DNA of 64,000 bases from positions 1,364,001-1,428,000 of the forward strand of contig CM062385.1 of NCBI GenBank assembly GCA_031310005.1. The letters run 5' to 3'. The position numbers were made by a program, and so were the translations under genes. Under the pieces are notes generated by a model, which worked only from the letters and a program-made list of their open reading frames with translations, searched no databases and was not told the DNA's origin. Position 1 is the first letter of the stretch. Each line of letters begins with the position of its first letter. Positions 49,931 to 63,197 of the stretch are shown here, in pieces. This DNA comes from Dactylellina haptotyla. Its lineage: Eukaryota > Ascomycota > Orbiliomycetes > Orbiliales > Orbiliaceae.

Positions 49931-51785
49931 GTTAATAGAATAGCAAGCGAACGTGAATGTCACGAGCGTACGTGAGGCTTAGGGCGAGAGGGACCAGCCC
50001 AAGCCGACTACGACGCTGTTTGCGTTGCCCGATGTTGCTTTTCGGGCTACCCGCAGCAAAATTTTTTCTTAAAAAAAATCTGCTTCTCTACAATGTGATA
50101 GCTGAGATATAACGCAGGTACGAGATCTGCTCCGAAACTTTTCGGTACCTTATACATCCCAGAAAGAAAACATCAATAAGCGGATAATTTAATTAAACGA
50201 GACCTTATTGATCCAGATGACCTCATGACTCGCGCGTGCATATTTTTTACAATATTCTAGCTTTTATAGTATTACATAATCTTGCAGGAGTAGAATGACT
50301 GGCGTTAAGACGTATTTAGACATATTATATGGGCTATGCTATCATGGAGCCTATACTTGCAAATAATCAAACTCAATTTAAGTATTTTGAGGTCTAAATG
50401 CGCGACTTTGCTAAGGCGAGAACTTTCGTTGAGAAGAATTCGGGAAAGTTTACCTATAAATTTAGATTTACCACAATTGCACAAACATATAAACAGCCCA
50501 ACAAAAATCTATTTTTATTTCCATATACATGTACTTTCACTGTTATTTTACCACGCCCAACTAAAGTACTCATCAAAAGCGCCAACTATATACACCAAGT
50601 GGCTTTGCTCCGTAAAGGTTATGTAAAAAAACATGAGGAAATACCTACCAAACATTTTCAATATGTCATTTCTTCCCGCAATATTGATGAAGGTTCGTGT
50701 ACGAGCTTTGGTTTCTTGGATTAACCTCCTTTGCTCCCTCCCTCTACTTTCGACACACTTTTGAATGGGCAGCTGTAAGTTAAGCATATTCTACGGGGCT
50801 AGAGCTTAGTTGCGGCAGCTCTAGTTCTGTAAAAACGCCCTTCAAGATTTCAAAGCAATGCCTTAGCTTTGCGATACCCACTGTCTGGCTTTAGAATACA
50901 CTACCGCTATTGTATATACCTACCTTCCAGTCCGAGTCAAAAGGATTTGACGATAGAACGGGTTAGCTAGGCTGTTGCAACAGACGACCATGCCTCTGTA
51001 GCTTTGCTTAATACCCGAGTTCAGTCTGGATGGGAATTTTTCCGGGAATACAGGCATATGCTCTGTCTTCGTGTACGCATGTGGGTTGTCGATTACTAGC
51101 TGGACGGCTTTGTATGTTCCTCTAGGAAGCATTCGAAACAAGTTAATGAACCCACTCCTCTGTTCCTCGACCTTGCCCCCTTGCATCTCTGATTCCTGGT
51201 TATTATGCGCTCCACTGTGAGTATTCTATTTTCACTGGTGTTGATACGCTACTACCTACACCATATAACCACCCGTTCCTTCGTTCCTTTGTTATAACTA
51301 GCGTGGTATTGATGTCGTTTCACATCTTTGAGGTTGGTCGGTTGGTAGTATTGTTTGTTCCTGCTCGGCGTTTTCTAAATCTCATGATAATCCTGCCATA
51401 TTTTGCGTAACTATTAGTCATGTTGTACGGTGCCTCCTGCGTATATCTGCTTGCTTTAAGCTACATTTTACTAGCCGACACCAAGCCCTACCTCTATCCA
51501 TCTACACTCTCATCGTTTCCAACAATTTCCAACGGTTTCCCCTGAAAAAGGGTAATTATCGTTCTGCTCTCTCCCACATACCCATAGGATCTAGGTGAAT
51601 TTGTTTCTCCACTCCTGCAGATTTCCTACCCAAATTTCCTACCAAAACTACGCTCCTCTTCAAGCTCTCAAAAGTTATACCAAGAGTAATAACAACATAG
51701 AAACCTCGTTTAACGCTCATCTTCAACCAAACAGGTCATAGCCTTCTTCAGAATACCTTCATTCGTTCGGATACTACAGCTTAAA
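49931..51785. promoter_or_regulatory. divergent region between her2 and tad2
   Basis: About 1.85 kb between divergent starts without a supported gene. The best open frames (50398-50724, plus; 50920-51186, minus) have no recognised features. The part just before tad2 (about 51420-51780) is pyrimidine-rich, as expected for its leader. Confidence 0.45.
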
Positions 51786-52720
<935 letters not shown>

Positions 52721-54311
52721 CTGAAGCAAAGGCTTCAAATGTTGGTTGGCTTCTCATTCGAAACTTACTATCATAGTTGTCACTCAAACCCACCTTGTCT
52801 GTTTATGATACAGGGAATACGATATACTTTAAAGTCATTGGTGGGTGGTGCTTGGGAGTTGCTTATATCTTCATGCTTTTGTGAGAGGTGGCGTTGAATT
52901 ATCGTTTCACTCAGCTCCTGCATCTGTACTTGAGAGGGAAGAACCTTGTACTAAGAAATATATGCCATTCCCAAACTAGCAATGGGGGACAACAAAAAAA
53001 GGCTTAATATTGCCATAGACACGCAGATGTTTGGGCGTGGAACTTCGACGTAAAATCTTCAAGGGCTCAAGTCGGCTCTAAGCTTTTAAACAAGAAAGAT
53101 AAGTAACTATAATAATACTTGAGATTGGATAGCTATATAGGATTCGATGTAGCAATGTAAATCTTGGACCCTGTGTTATAATCTTGTTGGGATTTACGTA
53201 ATGACGGAACACCAAGCACTCATGTGAACTTAAGAAGCAGCTACGAGAGAATTTTGTCAGCGCACTATGTTTAGGGACTGATCATGTCGCTCAATCTAAT
53301 CTGATATAGAGTAGTACGAGAGGGTTTGTGAAGACACTGCTTAGGTCAATATCGATAATATTTGATCGAACCTCCGTATCCCGCCCATCTGGACACGGAT
53401 ACCGCCACCGGGATGGTGCAGATTAGATGTTTCCATGTATGAAATTTCTTGTGATTCATGGAATTCCGGAAGCGCGAGTGGATTCTGGACCCCCCACCTC
53501 TCGGCTCACGACGTCACCCCACTCCTTGGAGGGCGGCGACCACACATCTTTAACAGGGTCTAAGAGTTTGCTGGCAGGAGGGGTTTAGCTTCCTTCGGCG
53601 AAGTGGGTTGCATGGTGGGTAACAGCACAATATCGGAGGCCGGGATCGCAACGAAAGCGGACAGCAGACAAATCGAAAGAAGCGGTAAAAAAAAAAAAAA
53701 AAAAAAAAAAAAGCGAAGGGCAAAAAAGCGATCGATCGAACGAAGGAATGAAAGATGAAAGACGGGTTCAGTGTTGGCCCGGCTGCTGCCCATCGAAACC
53801 GATCAGACCACCAGCCGGAACGGCGTCGAGCGACATATTCCGACATATTTCGGGTCTGGACGTCAATTCGGCTTCGAATCCTCCTCCCGTGTTGTACATG
53901 CACATGTACATGCACAATATATTACAACCTCCCCTCCCGAGCTCCCCACCTTCCAATCCCACGGCCCTTACACCAACCGAAAGTACGGGAGCCTCTCCCT
54001 CATTTATTAAATATACATTCAATAGTCTGGAAATCAACGGTTCTTCACACCATCCGTGCTCTCGGTCCTCTCTCCACAGGTTGGGCCAAAACCATTTCGA
54101 GTCGACGACGTCCAACTGAGCATTTTCTCTTCCAGAACATTTACGCAGATTCACCCCCGCAAATTGGGTGGTTTTATCATATTGGACACGCTTGCAACCA
54201 CATCCGTTACCGCTTTCTTTTGAAACTTACATTATATCGTCCCTACGAAATCTTAAGAATTTGTTCCTGAGCCGCATCTGGCCAGAACGGCAAGTTTCGC
54301 AGCCTGTGGCG
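52721..54311. promoter_or_regulatory. phosphofructokinase promoter region
   Basis: About 1.6 kb without a supported gene. An A run of 26 bp lies at 53687-53712. A palindromic GTACATGCACATGTACATGCAC stretch sits near 53894-53915. Several overlapping open frames at 53550-54270 on both strands are not family-like and probably reflect a GC-richer leader. Confidence 0.45.
53687..53712. repeat. poly(A) tract
   Basis: A run of 26 A on the plus strand about 600 bp before the phosphofructokinase start. Confidence 0.9.
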
Positions 54312-57300
54312 ATGGTTACTCCAGACGCCCAGAACATGCACAATTATCTTGGGTAGGGCGCGCGTTCTTCCTCTTTATATATATTATTTCGAATAATCCT
54401 GATGCTCAACGATATCCAGAGGGGTTTCTTTTGTTTCTCTAGTGGCACCGGATGATGATCTATTCTATGAAACCATCACGTATTATACGGATCTTGGATT
54501 CACGGAGACCTTAGTTTACGACAGAGCCAACCCGCATTCTAGTGAACACCAAGATGATCTTTGCTTCCTGAGCGATAAAGAAACTTGGCTGCATAGTGAT
54601 GCAGAGCACGAAGGCCAAGGGACTGCCATTACTATTAAGGTTCGTCTAGTAACAACTGCGAAGATTGAAGAGGTAGTTATCAGACAGAGGAAACACCGCC
54701 GGAGCTCGACTCTCTTTCCTCCCACTGAAATCCGGGACTGGAGGGCGGCAAAGCAGGCACTTGTTCTGTTCACTCCTAAGCTTGAAAATGTCATCAAACT
54801 GCTCAAAGAAAAAGGTTATGCGTACCAAGCGCAGCCTAACAACCACGCACCCTTCGAAATATATACCTACGATCCATTGTCAACACTTGTTGGGTTCACT
54901 TCCAAGCCGAACCCCTTTACGACCGTCGTGAAGCCTTTACCCACACCTCAGGCGCTCCAGAAGAAATCCTTAAAAACTAGCGATACCCTGGATACCGGGA
55001 AGAAGAGGCGAAAGATCGCCGTTATGACCAGTGGTGGTGACTCTCCAGGAATGAGCGGTGCGGTCAGAGCTGTAGTTCGCACTGCCATAGCAATGGGTCA
55101 CGAGGCGTATTGTATATACGAAGGTTATGAAGGTTTGGTGCAAGGAGGAGATCTGATCAAAAAGATGGTTTGGGAGGATGTCCGCGGTTGGCTTTCGGAA
55201 GGAGGGACTCTGATTGGAACTGCACGAAGCGCAGCATTCCGTGAAAGGTCTGGTCGTCTAGCAGCTGCGAAAAATCTCATTGTCAACGGCATCGACGGGC
55301 TTATCGTTTGTGGTGGTGACGGGTCACTGACAGGAGCCGATTTATTCCGCGCAGAATGGCCTGGCCTCCTGGAAGAGTTGGTGCAAAGTGAGGAGCTTAC
55401 AAAAGAACAAATCGAACCATTTGAGACTCTTAATATCGCTGGTTTGGTAGGCTCTATCGACAATGACATGTCATCTACCGATGCCACGATAGGCGCATAT
55501 TCTTCTTTGGCACGTATTTGTCAGGCCGTCGACTATATAGATGCTACCGCAGCCTCCCATCAAAGAGCCTTCATCATTGAAGTTATGGGTCGCCACTGTG
55601 GTTGGTTGGCAGTAATGTCAGGAGTCAGCACCGGTGCAGATTATATTTTCATTCCAGAGAAACCCCCCGGTGAGGGCTGGGAAAAACAAATGTGTGACAT
55701 CATCGCACGGGTGAGTCCAAATTTCGGCATATATAATCCTATTGCTACAATCTGACTTGTGTTTACTTCTATAATATAGCACAGGAAACTCGGTAAGCGG
55801 AAAACCATTGTCATTGTCGCAGAAGGCGCAATCGATCGAGATCTCAAACCAATCACCTCTGAATACGTCAAGAAGGTCTTGGTGGATGTTTTGAAGCTTG
55901 ATACTCGTGTTACCTGCTTGGGTCACGTCCAAAGGGGTGGCACAGCTGTGGCTTACGACAGAATGCTTGCAACTTTGCAAGGAGTTGATGCCGTCAAAGC
56001 AATTGTTAATGCCAAACCTGGAAGCCCAAGCCCAATGATCGCCATTACCGAAAACAAGATAACGAGGAAGCCGTTGGTAGAGGCCGTGAAAATGGTATGT
56101 CTGTTAGAATCCGACAAAGCTACTCTATTATTACACGCCACTCGTAGGGAAGCAATAGCTTACTTATTTATGCGCGCATCAATAGACCAAGGGTGTCGCC
56201 GAAGCCATTAAGAACAAAGATTTTGAACAAGCCATGAAACTTCGAGATGCCGAATTTGATGAGTACTATCGGGCTTTCATAGCGACCACGGTAACTGGGA
56301 AAGAGAAAGATAGGCTACCCGAGGAGAAGGTTCGTAACTGGTAGTTTCAATATTTGACCCGCCTTTTCTTTTTTCATAGAAGGAAGAAGGAAAGAAGAAA
56401 AAGAAGAAGGGGCTAATGTTAGATACTAGCGCAAACGCTACGCAATCGTCCACGTCGGTGCCCCAGCTGGTGGGATGAATGCGGCTACCAGAGCAGCCGC
56501 CCTTTATTGTATAAGTCGTGGTCACCGAGCTTTTGCTATCCACAATGGATTTCCCGGACTAGTTCGCCACGATTCCGTCCAAGAATTGACCTGGTTAGGA
56601 GTTGAAGGCTGGGCTATCCGAGGCGGTAGTGAGATTGGAACGAATAGGACGGAGCCGGACGTCGATATGGGCATGGTCGCTTGGTATTTTCAAAAGTACC
56701 AGTTTGATGGATTGCTTCTTATCGGAGGCTTCGAAGCCTTCAAATCACTTTCAGAACTGAGAAAAGCACGCCAATCCTACCCGGCATTTAGAATCCCCAT
56801 GGTTTGCCTTCCAGCAACAATTAGCAACAATGTCCCGGGTACAGAATATTCCATCGGTAGCGACACTTGTTTGAATGCTTTGATAGACTATTGCGACGCC
56901 ATAAAACAGAGCGCGAGTGCAAGCCGAAGAAGAGTATTTGTGTAAGTCCTCAAAAAGACATTTACGAATTAAGAAATCATACTCACGTTTCTGGTTTTAG
57001 GGTCGAATGCCAGGGTGGCCGCAGTGGCTATGTCGCAACTATGGCAGGGCTTTCTACCGGAGCACTTGCTGTGTATACCCCCGAAGAAGGTATCAGACTA
57101 GAGACACTTATGCAAGATATCAACAAATTGCGCGAAAGCTTTGCCAGTGACCAGGGTATGAATAGAGCAGGAAAGATTATATTGAGGTGAGATTGAAACC
57201 CCTTCCTCCCTAAATATCTCTAATATTGATGAATATCCAGAAATGAGAAGGCGTCCGCTACTTACACGACCGAGATTATTGCCAATATGATCCGCGAAGA

Positions 57301-57685
57301 ATCCCAAGGACGGTTTGAATCACGAACCTCCATTCCTGGTCATGTACAACAAGGTGGCACACCATCTCCGATGGATCGTATCCGAGCGGTTCGACTTGCT
57401 ACAAAATGCATACAATTTCTAGAAACACATGGTGGCACCAAGATTGCGGTATACGAGAATCCTGAATCAGCGGCCGTAATTGGTATCAAGGGTGCCGCTG
57501 TTGTTTTCACACCTATGGCAATACTGGAGTCCACTGATACGGATTGGAAAAACCGTCGGCCCAAGCAGGCATACTGGCGCAATCTTAGGGGGATTGTTGA
57601 CGTTTTGTCCGGCCGCAAGGATACTTTCGATGATGTGGATGTGGATGAGGAGACCGAGGATGTCAGTTTGGAGTCGTCCCTATAG
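54312..57685 (+). CDS. pfk1: ATP-dependent 6-phosphofructokinase
   Basis: It catalyses the committed step of glycolysis, fructose 6-phosphate to fructose 1,6-bisphosphate. Eight exons are inferred: 54312-54352, 54420-55710, 55780-56094, 56186-56329, 56430-56941, 57001-57186, and 57241-57685 as the last coding part, giving 977 residues. The catalytic half shows G-G-D-S-P-G-M-S-G from about 219, [14 protein letters not shown] at 312, G-S-I-D-N-D-M with the catalytic Asp, and M-G-R-H-C-G-W. The second, regulatory half begins [19 protein letters not shown], the usual duplicated arrangement. About 200 residues precede the first kinase motif and contain a glyoxalase-like stretch (Y-Y-T-D-L-G-F, then A-L-V-L-F-T). 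Seven exons are listed with certainty. The first exon and its start are the least certain part. Confidence 0.93.
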
Positions 57686-58881
57686 GGATTATACAACTCT
57701 CGCCTCCCCTCTCCACACGCTCTCCCCTCTACTGTTAAACAATACGGTATAGAGTCACTCATTGCAGTCAGATGAGGGTTTCTTTCGATGATTGGCCCTG
57801 GGATTTCTTTCTTTCTTTCTTTCCCTTTTTGTGCTCATTCAGTGGTTCCAACCCCTTTCCATGTTTGTATACCCCATCCTGTTGGGAGCTCAAAGTAGTG
57901 CCCAGCTCCATGAATGCTATAGGTTCAAACAGTGTGCTTGCAGCTAAGAACGTAGATGAATCCTTTAGACCGCACCTGCGGACCAGATTAGTGAGAATTT
58001 AGACGAAGTGGTGCCAGTGTTGTGGCCCAGCCAGATCAAACTGGCATGCGTGATATTGGTAATACAGCATTTAGTTCATAGATGCTTTAGTGCAATAATT
58101 CCAATTCTTATAACTTACTCGCTACTTAGCTTAGCTTCAACCTAAGCCACACGTAGATACATGGATTATTGACACCTAGATACTTAAGTCTTTGTTTACC
58201 TAAGTACCTTAAATTATCTCAGCCTCTGTCCGGCTGGCGGACTGACACGGGCGAGCGACCCCCCGAAGGCAGGCCCAACAAAAAAAAGTCGGCGTTGCAG
58301 GCTCGGCCAGCTGGAATGACGGCAAGTTCGGCTGTCGTTGCGCCGGGGCCCTCGGGAAAATTCAGATCGGTCCGGCAACGATAGCAAACGGATGAGGAAT
58401 TATTACGGTCGCAGGTGCACTGTGCTTCGCCGCTGCTTATTTGTTGGTGCGCGAAATCTTCCACCGCCTCCACCAGAACGATTTCCCCCAACACCTTCAA
58501 CGGAGTCAGTCCCTGTACCTTCGTCTCTCTCCAGAACCAACATCGACCCATTGCAATCCGAGCACGGCCCCAAACGCGTATGCTACTCCCCTCATCTTTC
58601 AATCACCTCTTCTTCTAATCATCTAATCAATATCGACTCATTCACAACCACAGCATCAGTTCTACATCCACTGTCTCTCCTCTCCTCTCACCGAATCCTT
58701 GTCCGTGTGTACTCGCCTTCCGTAAATGTTGCCCTCAAACCATCCGAGCACAAATAGCTAGCAGACTTCCTCCCCCCGTCAATTTTTCCTTTGAGTTTAT
58801 TCATATCTGTCTGCTGAGCGTACTGGCGCTGATGAATAATTCGTTGTCATATTTGCAGTCTACTCCCTCGACATCTTCACA
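57686..58881. promoter_or_regulatory. pfk 3' region and pdb1 promoter
   Basis: About 1.2 kb without a supported gene. A short CTTT repeat lies near 57808-57822. The region upstream of pdb1 (58400-58880) is C/T-rich. Open frames at 58219-58757 overlap on both strands and show no family features. Confidence 0.45.
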
Positions 58882-60481
58882 ATGTCTGCCAGGCTTGCAA
58901 CAGCCCGGCTGCTCTTTCGACCCCCCCACATCGCATTCAGTGGTTCCGCAGGGGTCCATCGTAGATCAATTGCATCTATAGCTCGTGCTTCATGCCCACC
59001 CAACCGTGGTATCAGGGCGATACCGAAATTCAGCAGCCAGCAATCTCGAGCGCTAGCTTCAGCTTCCACTGGCGATGTTAAAGAATATACCGTTCGTGAT
59101 GCTCTAAACGAAGCTCTCGCTGAAGAGCTCGAGGCTGATTCCAAAGTTTTTATATTGGGAGAAGAGGGTAAGTATTGCGAGGGAGCATTCCATTCAAATT
59201 GCGTTTAATCCAAACCCATCTTAACCACTCTCTAGTTGGTCTCTACAATGGTGCGTACAAGGTTACCAAAGGTCTCTTGGATAGGTTTGGGCCAGATCGC
59301 GTGAGTAGCAGAATGATTTCCTTAAAATATGCATGAAAGACAAAATTGATTAATAGCGGAATATGCCATTAGGTTATAGATACTCCAATTACAGAATCCG
59401 GTTTTGCTGGTCTGGCCGTCGGCGCAGCTCTCGCAGGATTGAAACCCATAACAGAATTCATGACCTGGTATGCAGCTGAGTTTCTCCTAACTAATACGAA
59501 ACCGCATGTTCTGACCGCAAGGCCGAAACAGGAACTTTGCAATGCAAGCTATCGACCAGATCATAAACTCAGCAGCTAAGACACACTACATGAGCGGAGG
59601 TATCCAGCCTTGTAACATCACGTTCCGTGGACCTAATGGGTTTGCTGCTGGCGTTGCAGCTCAGCACAGATGAGTTTTAAATGCTCCCATCATTCACCTG
59701 TGAAGCTTAATCTGGCTAACATTCCCTGCCGGTTTCTACCCAGGATTATACGGCATGGTATGGCTCGATCCCGGGTTTGAAAGTTGTCAGTCCTTGGAGC
59801 TCTGAAGATGCAAAGGGCCTGCTCAAAGCCGCTATAAGGGACCCTAACCCCGTAGTTGTAAGTGCCGGTCTAATTATATGTCCGGTAGACCTACTGGCGT
59901 TTCTGATTATTGTGATGTGTAGGTCCTTGAAAATGAACTTCTATATGGACAATCGTTCCCAATGAGCGCTACTGCTCAGAAAGACGACTTTGTTATTCCG
60001 GTAAAACCCCAGTAACGAAAGTTTAGAGTTCTTGAAACGCAATAAGAAGACAAACTAATAAAGAACCCTACAGTTTGGGAAGGCCAAAATTGAGCGTGTC
60101 GGCAAAGATATTACCCTGGTCTCGCTCTCCCGTTGTGTTGGACAGTGTTTAAATGCCGCCGAAAAATTAAAGTCGGAGTACGGCGTAGAAGCGGAGGTTA
60201 TCAATCTTCGATCTATCAAGCCCATGGATGTGGAAGCAATAGTGAAATCAGTCAAGAAAACAGGTAATCTGATAGCTGTCGAGAGTGGGTTTCCAAGCTT
60301 CGGGGTTTCTAGCGAGATATTGGCGTTATCTATGGAGTATATGTTCGACTATCTAGATTCTCCAGCCCAAAGAATCACCGGGGCCGAGGTCCCTACACCT
60401 TATGCACAAGGTTTGGAGGCCATGTCATTCCCTGATGAGGATTTGATCTTTAGGAAGGCTGCTCAACTTCTACGTGTATGA
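58882..60481 (+). CDS. pdb1: pyruvate dehydrogenase E1 component subunit beta, mitochondrial
   Basis: This is the beta subunit of the thiamine-diphosphate E1 enzyme that decarboxylates pyruvate in the mitochondrial matrix. Seven exons are inferred: 58882-59167, 59236-59300, 59373-59467, 59532-59669, 59740-59857, 59923-60000 and 60074-60481, giving 395 residues. The first about 60 residues are rich in R, A and S and lack acidic residues, a classic presequence. Landmarks are [60 protein letters not shown] and L-E-N-E-L-L-Y-G. The Q-H-S-Q-D stretch is only obtained by removing an intron with AT and AC ends. The C-terminus with D-V-P-T/E-V-P-T-P-Y-A fits. Confidence 0.95.
59670..59739 (+). other. 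pdb1: AT-AC intron in pdb1
   Basis: The 70-nt intron begins ATGAGT and ends TTTCTAC. It separates Q-H-(AG) from (C)-Q-D-Y and restores the conserved A-A-Q-H-S-Q-D-Y-T-A-W. A GCTAAC branch-like site lies about 20 nt before the end. No GT-AG pair keeps the frame: the obvious AG at 59742-59743 would shift it, and reading through meets TGA at once. The donor is not the U12 type (ATATCC). Confidence 0.8.
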
Positions 60482-61081
60482 GGTGGTGAGAAGGAGTTCC
60501 TGTTACCATATGGATCTCTAGCAACAGAAATTTGTTATTCGAAGCACATCAATTCCGCAAAAATGACAGCTTACTCCTTCGTGTGAAAGGGGTTTGCCTA
60601 TCTCCTGTTTGCCACCAACTCACTTGTATTTGCCTGTGCACGCCTTCGACGAAAGACGGTTTCCACTTAAGAAAAGCCACATTCTCAATCACAAAATTAA
60701 CCTTGTAAATAGAGAAAAAATTGAAAATTTTTCATTCCGGGTATCGATAGAATAGAAAATACAAGTAGAATCAGGTTTTTTCTCTTACTCCTGCGATCTT
60801 TCTGATATTTTACGCATTTGCATATACATTTGTGTTGCTAGGATAAGTTCAGCGAATCGGGTACTACTATTTCGTGACAAGAATTTTATTGTCGCTTATT
60901 TGATCATATTTAAAGAAGTTAAAATCTCGATTGGTGAGTGAGTATATACTTGCATACACCATAGAATACAAACAAGCATCATATCTCGAAACCTTCGATT
61001 ATATTGTTTTTCTTTCACGTCAATACACTAGACCAGCTTTCTTAAAATAGGTCTTCAAGTCGACGAAAGACATCTCTATAA
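60482..61081. promoter_or_regulatory. pdb1 3' region and mzm1 promoter
   Basis: About 600 bp, AT-rich, with nothing recognisable besides the presumed 3' end of pdb1 and the promoter of mzm1. Confidence 0.45.
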
Positions 61082-61608
61082 ATGACCGCCACCCAGGCAT
61101 ACCGTACACTTCTTCGCGCCTCCCGTCTCGCTTTCCAAGGTAAGTTATCTCGAATTCCTAAAATAACCTGGAGCCTGGATTCCAAAGTTAGAGGGGTTTC
61201 CTATTCCCTTTTTACCAGCAAACGAATGAACAAATAAACAAACACTCATGCTAACGATCCGGAAGGTGACTCAAGATTGCTTTTGGCATCGCATCAGGAA
61301 ATCCGCTCACGATTTGAGCAGGGTCGCGGGGATGGTGTATCGAGTGACATAGATGAGAAAATCAAACATGCTTTCGAGGTAGCCCGGTATCTCAGGCAAA
61401 ACGTTGTGCAAGCAGAGAAGGCGGAGGGTGCGGAAAAATTTAGTAAGTTTTCTAACGGTTCGCCCCGGATTTTATATTTTTCAATGAGCTGATCGTTCAC
61501 ACCTATTTTTTAGAATTACGGATACACGAAGAGACAGAGAGGGGAGATAATGAGAGTGTTAAAACACCGTTGAAAGGCCGCGTTGGTAGACTCGAAAAGT
61601 GTAGCTAG
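61082..61608 (+). CDS. mzm1: mitochondrial complex III assembly factor Mzm1 (LYRM7)
   Basis: This LYR-family chaperone stabilises the Rieske iron-sulfur protein before insertion into cytochrome bc1 in the mitochondrial matrix. Three exons (61082-61139, 61266-61442 and 61514-61608) give 109 residues, the usual size. The N-terminus reads M-T-A-T-Q-A-Y-R-T-L-L-R-A-S-R-L-A-F-Q-G-D; A-Y-R stands for the L-Y-R motif, as in other Mzm1 proteins. Further family matches are I-K-H-A-F-E-V-A-R-Y-L-R-Q-N-V-V-Q and K-L-R-I-H-E-E-T-E-R-G-D-N-E-S. The frame is too short and too split to be seen as one open frame. Confidence 0.9.
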
Positions 61609-61882
61609 TCGCGAGTTAGTCTTGAGTCCTTAGTTACTGCAGCGGATTCTGGGTTCCACCAACTTATAATGTATATCTATAGAGGTTCTCAGTGAATACA
61701 GAGAGAAAATAGCTGCGATTCCATTCATACAAATCATGGAGCCCCAATGGTAAACACGCTGACGCAAATGATAACCGTACGCCAAATAAATTATGCAACC
61801 ACAACCGTCCAGTAACTTACAAAAAATGGAAAGAAAGCAAACGTAATAATAAAAAGAAGTGTGACAAGGCGGCGATTCGATT

Positions 61883-63197
61883 TCATTCTGGTATCTGGGA
61901 AGGGTATAGGAAACCTTCGTTACTACTTCCGGGTGGTCCCATCGATTCCATTGCATCCGTTAATGCCCTGTCCTTTCCTGAGCTTTCATGGCTTTCGCTG
62001 TCATCTTTGGCTTTGAGACCGGTTTTAGAACCGGTTTTCACCATCGCGGTCACTTGAGCTCTATCGATATTCCCAAGTGGCCTTGGTTTCCCCCACATTA
62101 TTCGCAGCGGGCACCCTGCAATAATTGCCTTCCCCTGACAAGATTCTGCAGCCGCCTCCGCTCCCGCACGCGTTTGAAAATTTACAAAGGCGCAACGAGA
62201 GTGATGGACACAGACGATGGAGCGTATCTGGCCGAATGCTGAAAAAAAAGTACGAATGGAATGTTCTGCGAGATCGTCTTCCACGCTATAGGAATTCGGT
62301 TGTCAGACAAGGCTTAAAATATCAATGTGGGATGAGGGTTTTGCGTACCCTAGTAAGAATAAAGAAGTGATGCTTTTGTCTGCCGGAGGTTCAACATCTT
62401 GAGGACCGGCGGGGAGTTGTGCGTGGGAAGGGAAGCTGCGGCCAGGTCCCCTGCCTCCGGTCCGGTTCCTATCAACCATGCTTCCTCTTGTTCGAATGGG
62501 ACCCGGTCCAGTTTTAGTTGCAATGCCCGCTTGGGTGTCGTCTCTGTTCCTCCGAGGTCTTTTGTAGTATGGTTCACTCGCCGCAAGTCTCTTCAATAGA
62601 TCCCGGGCAGCGGAGTCGGTTTTTTCGTATTCCTCGGGGATTTGGCCGTCGGTGAGATGGTTTTCTGTATTTTGGGCGTAATATTGTTTGTTTATTTCGG
62701 ACGAAGGGCCTTGGGCGACAAGTTTAAGGGCGGCATCACGAACAACGATGGGTAATCCGAACGAGAGGTCGAGCATGCAGCATTGGCAACAATTTTTGAG
62801 TCGGGCACATGTTAAGCAGATCTAAAGCGAAGAGCCCACGTGGTGTTAGCGACGCAGAAGGAAAGGAAGACAGTGAGACAGGAGCAAGAAGATTTCTCAT
62901 GGCCACTGAGTTACGTACATTTGTTTTCTTGTATCTGCTGTTGCGATCTGGAAGCCATTTGAAGACGGTGAAAGGGCGAGTGCAAATCTTGCACTCGGCG
63001 CCGTAGTTCTCCTTAATCATTTGAACGTACGGGTTCTCGGGAAGACAATTTTCGCAGACTGACGGGAAGTCGGTTGACTCGGAACCGGACTGTATGAAAA
63101 TCATCGCCAAGAGATTAATATTCATCCTACGGCAGTAAGTTCAAGCAAAGGAGAAGAAGGATATACAAACCCTGTTGATATCAGCTTTGGGAGGCAT
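61883..63197 (-). CDS. slt11: pre-mRNA-splicing factor Slt11 (Ecm2/Cwf5/RBM22)
   Basis: This is an NTC-related spliceosome component that contacts U6 and the catalytic centre. Four exons are inferred on the minus strand: 63197-63171, 63089-62919, 62821-62349 and 62285-61883, giving 357 residues. After M-P-P-K-A-D-I-N-R come three cysteine clusters: [19 protein letters not shown] and [14 protein letters not shown], the expected zinc-finger region. A basic R/G-rich linker follows ([12 protein letters not shown]), then an RRM from about 210 with S-L-F-L-L-G-V as RNP2 and R-C-A-F-V-N-F as RNP1, closing with [11 protein letters not shown]. The C-terminal tail is low-complexity. It is divergent from the gene at the right edge. 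Confidence 0.93.

Noticed and set aside
50336-50724. Overlapping open frames of 96 and 108 codons on the plus strand
   Set aside because: Two frames overlap each other, AT-rich, no family features.
50920-51186. 88-codon open frame on the minus strand
   Set aside because: Reads more protein-like than most, but there is no recognised family and no splice-linked exon; not enough to call.
53550-54270. Several open frames of 77-171 codons on both strands
   Set aside because: They overlap in a GC-richer promoter region upstream of phosphofructokinase; none has family features.
58219-58757. Open frames of 127 and 139 codons on opposite strands before pdb1
   Set aside because: Opposing overlap in a C/T-rich leader; composition is Pro/Ser low-complexity only.
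61082-61608. Possible pseudogene or fragment because no long open frame exists
   Set aside because: Three exons in phase give a full-length Mzm1, so the gene looks intact.
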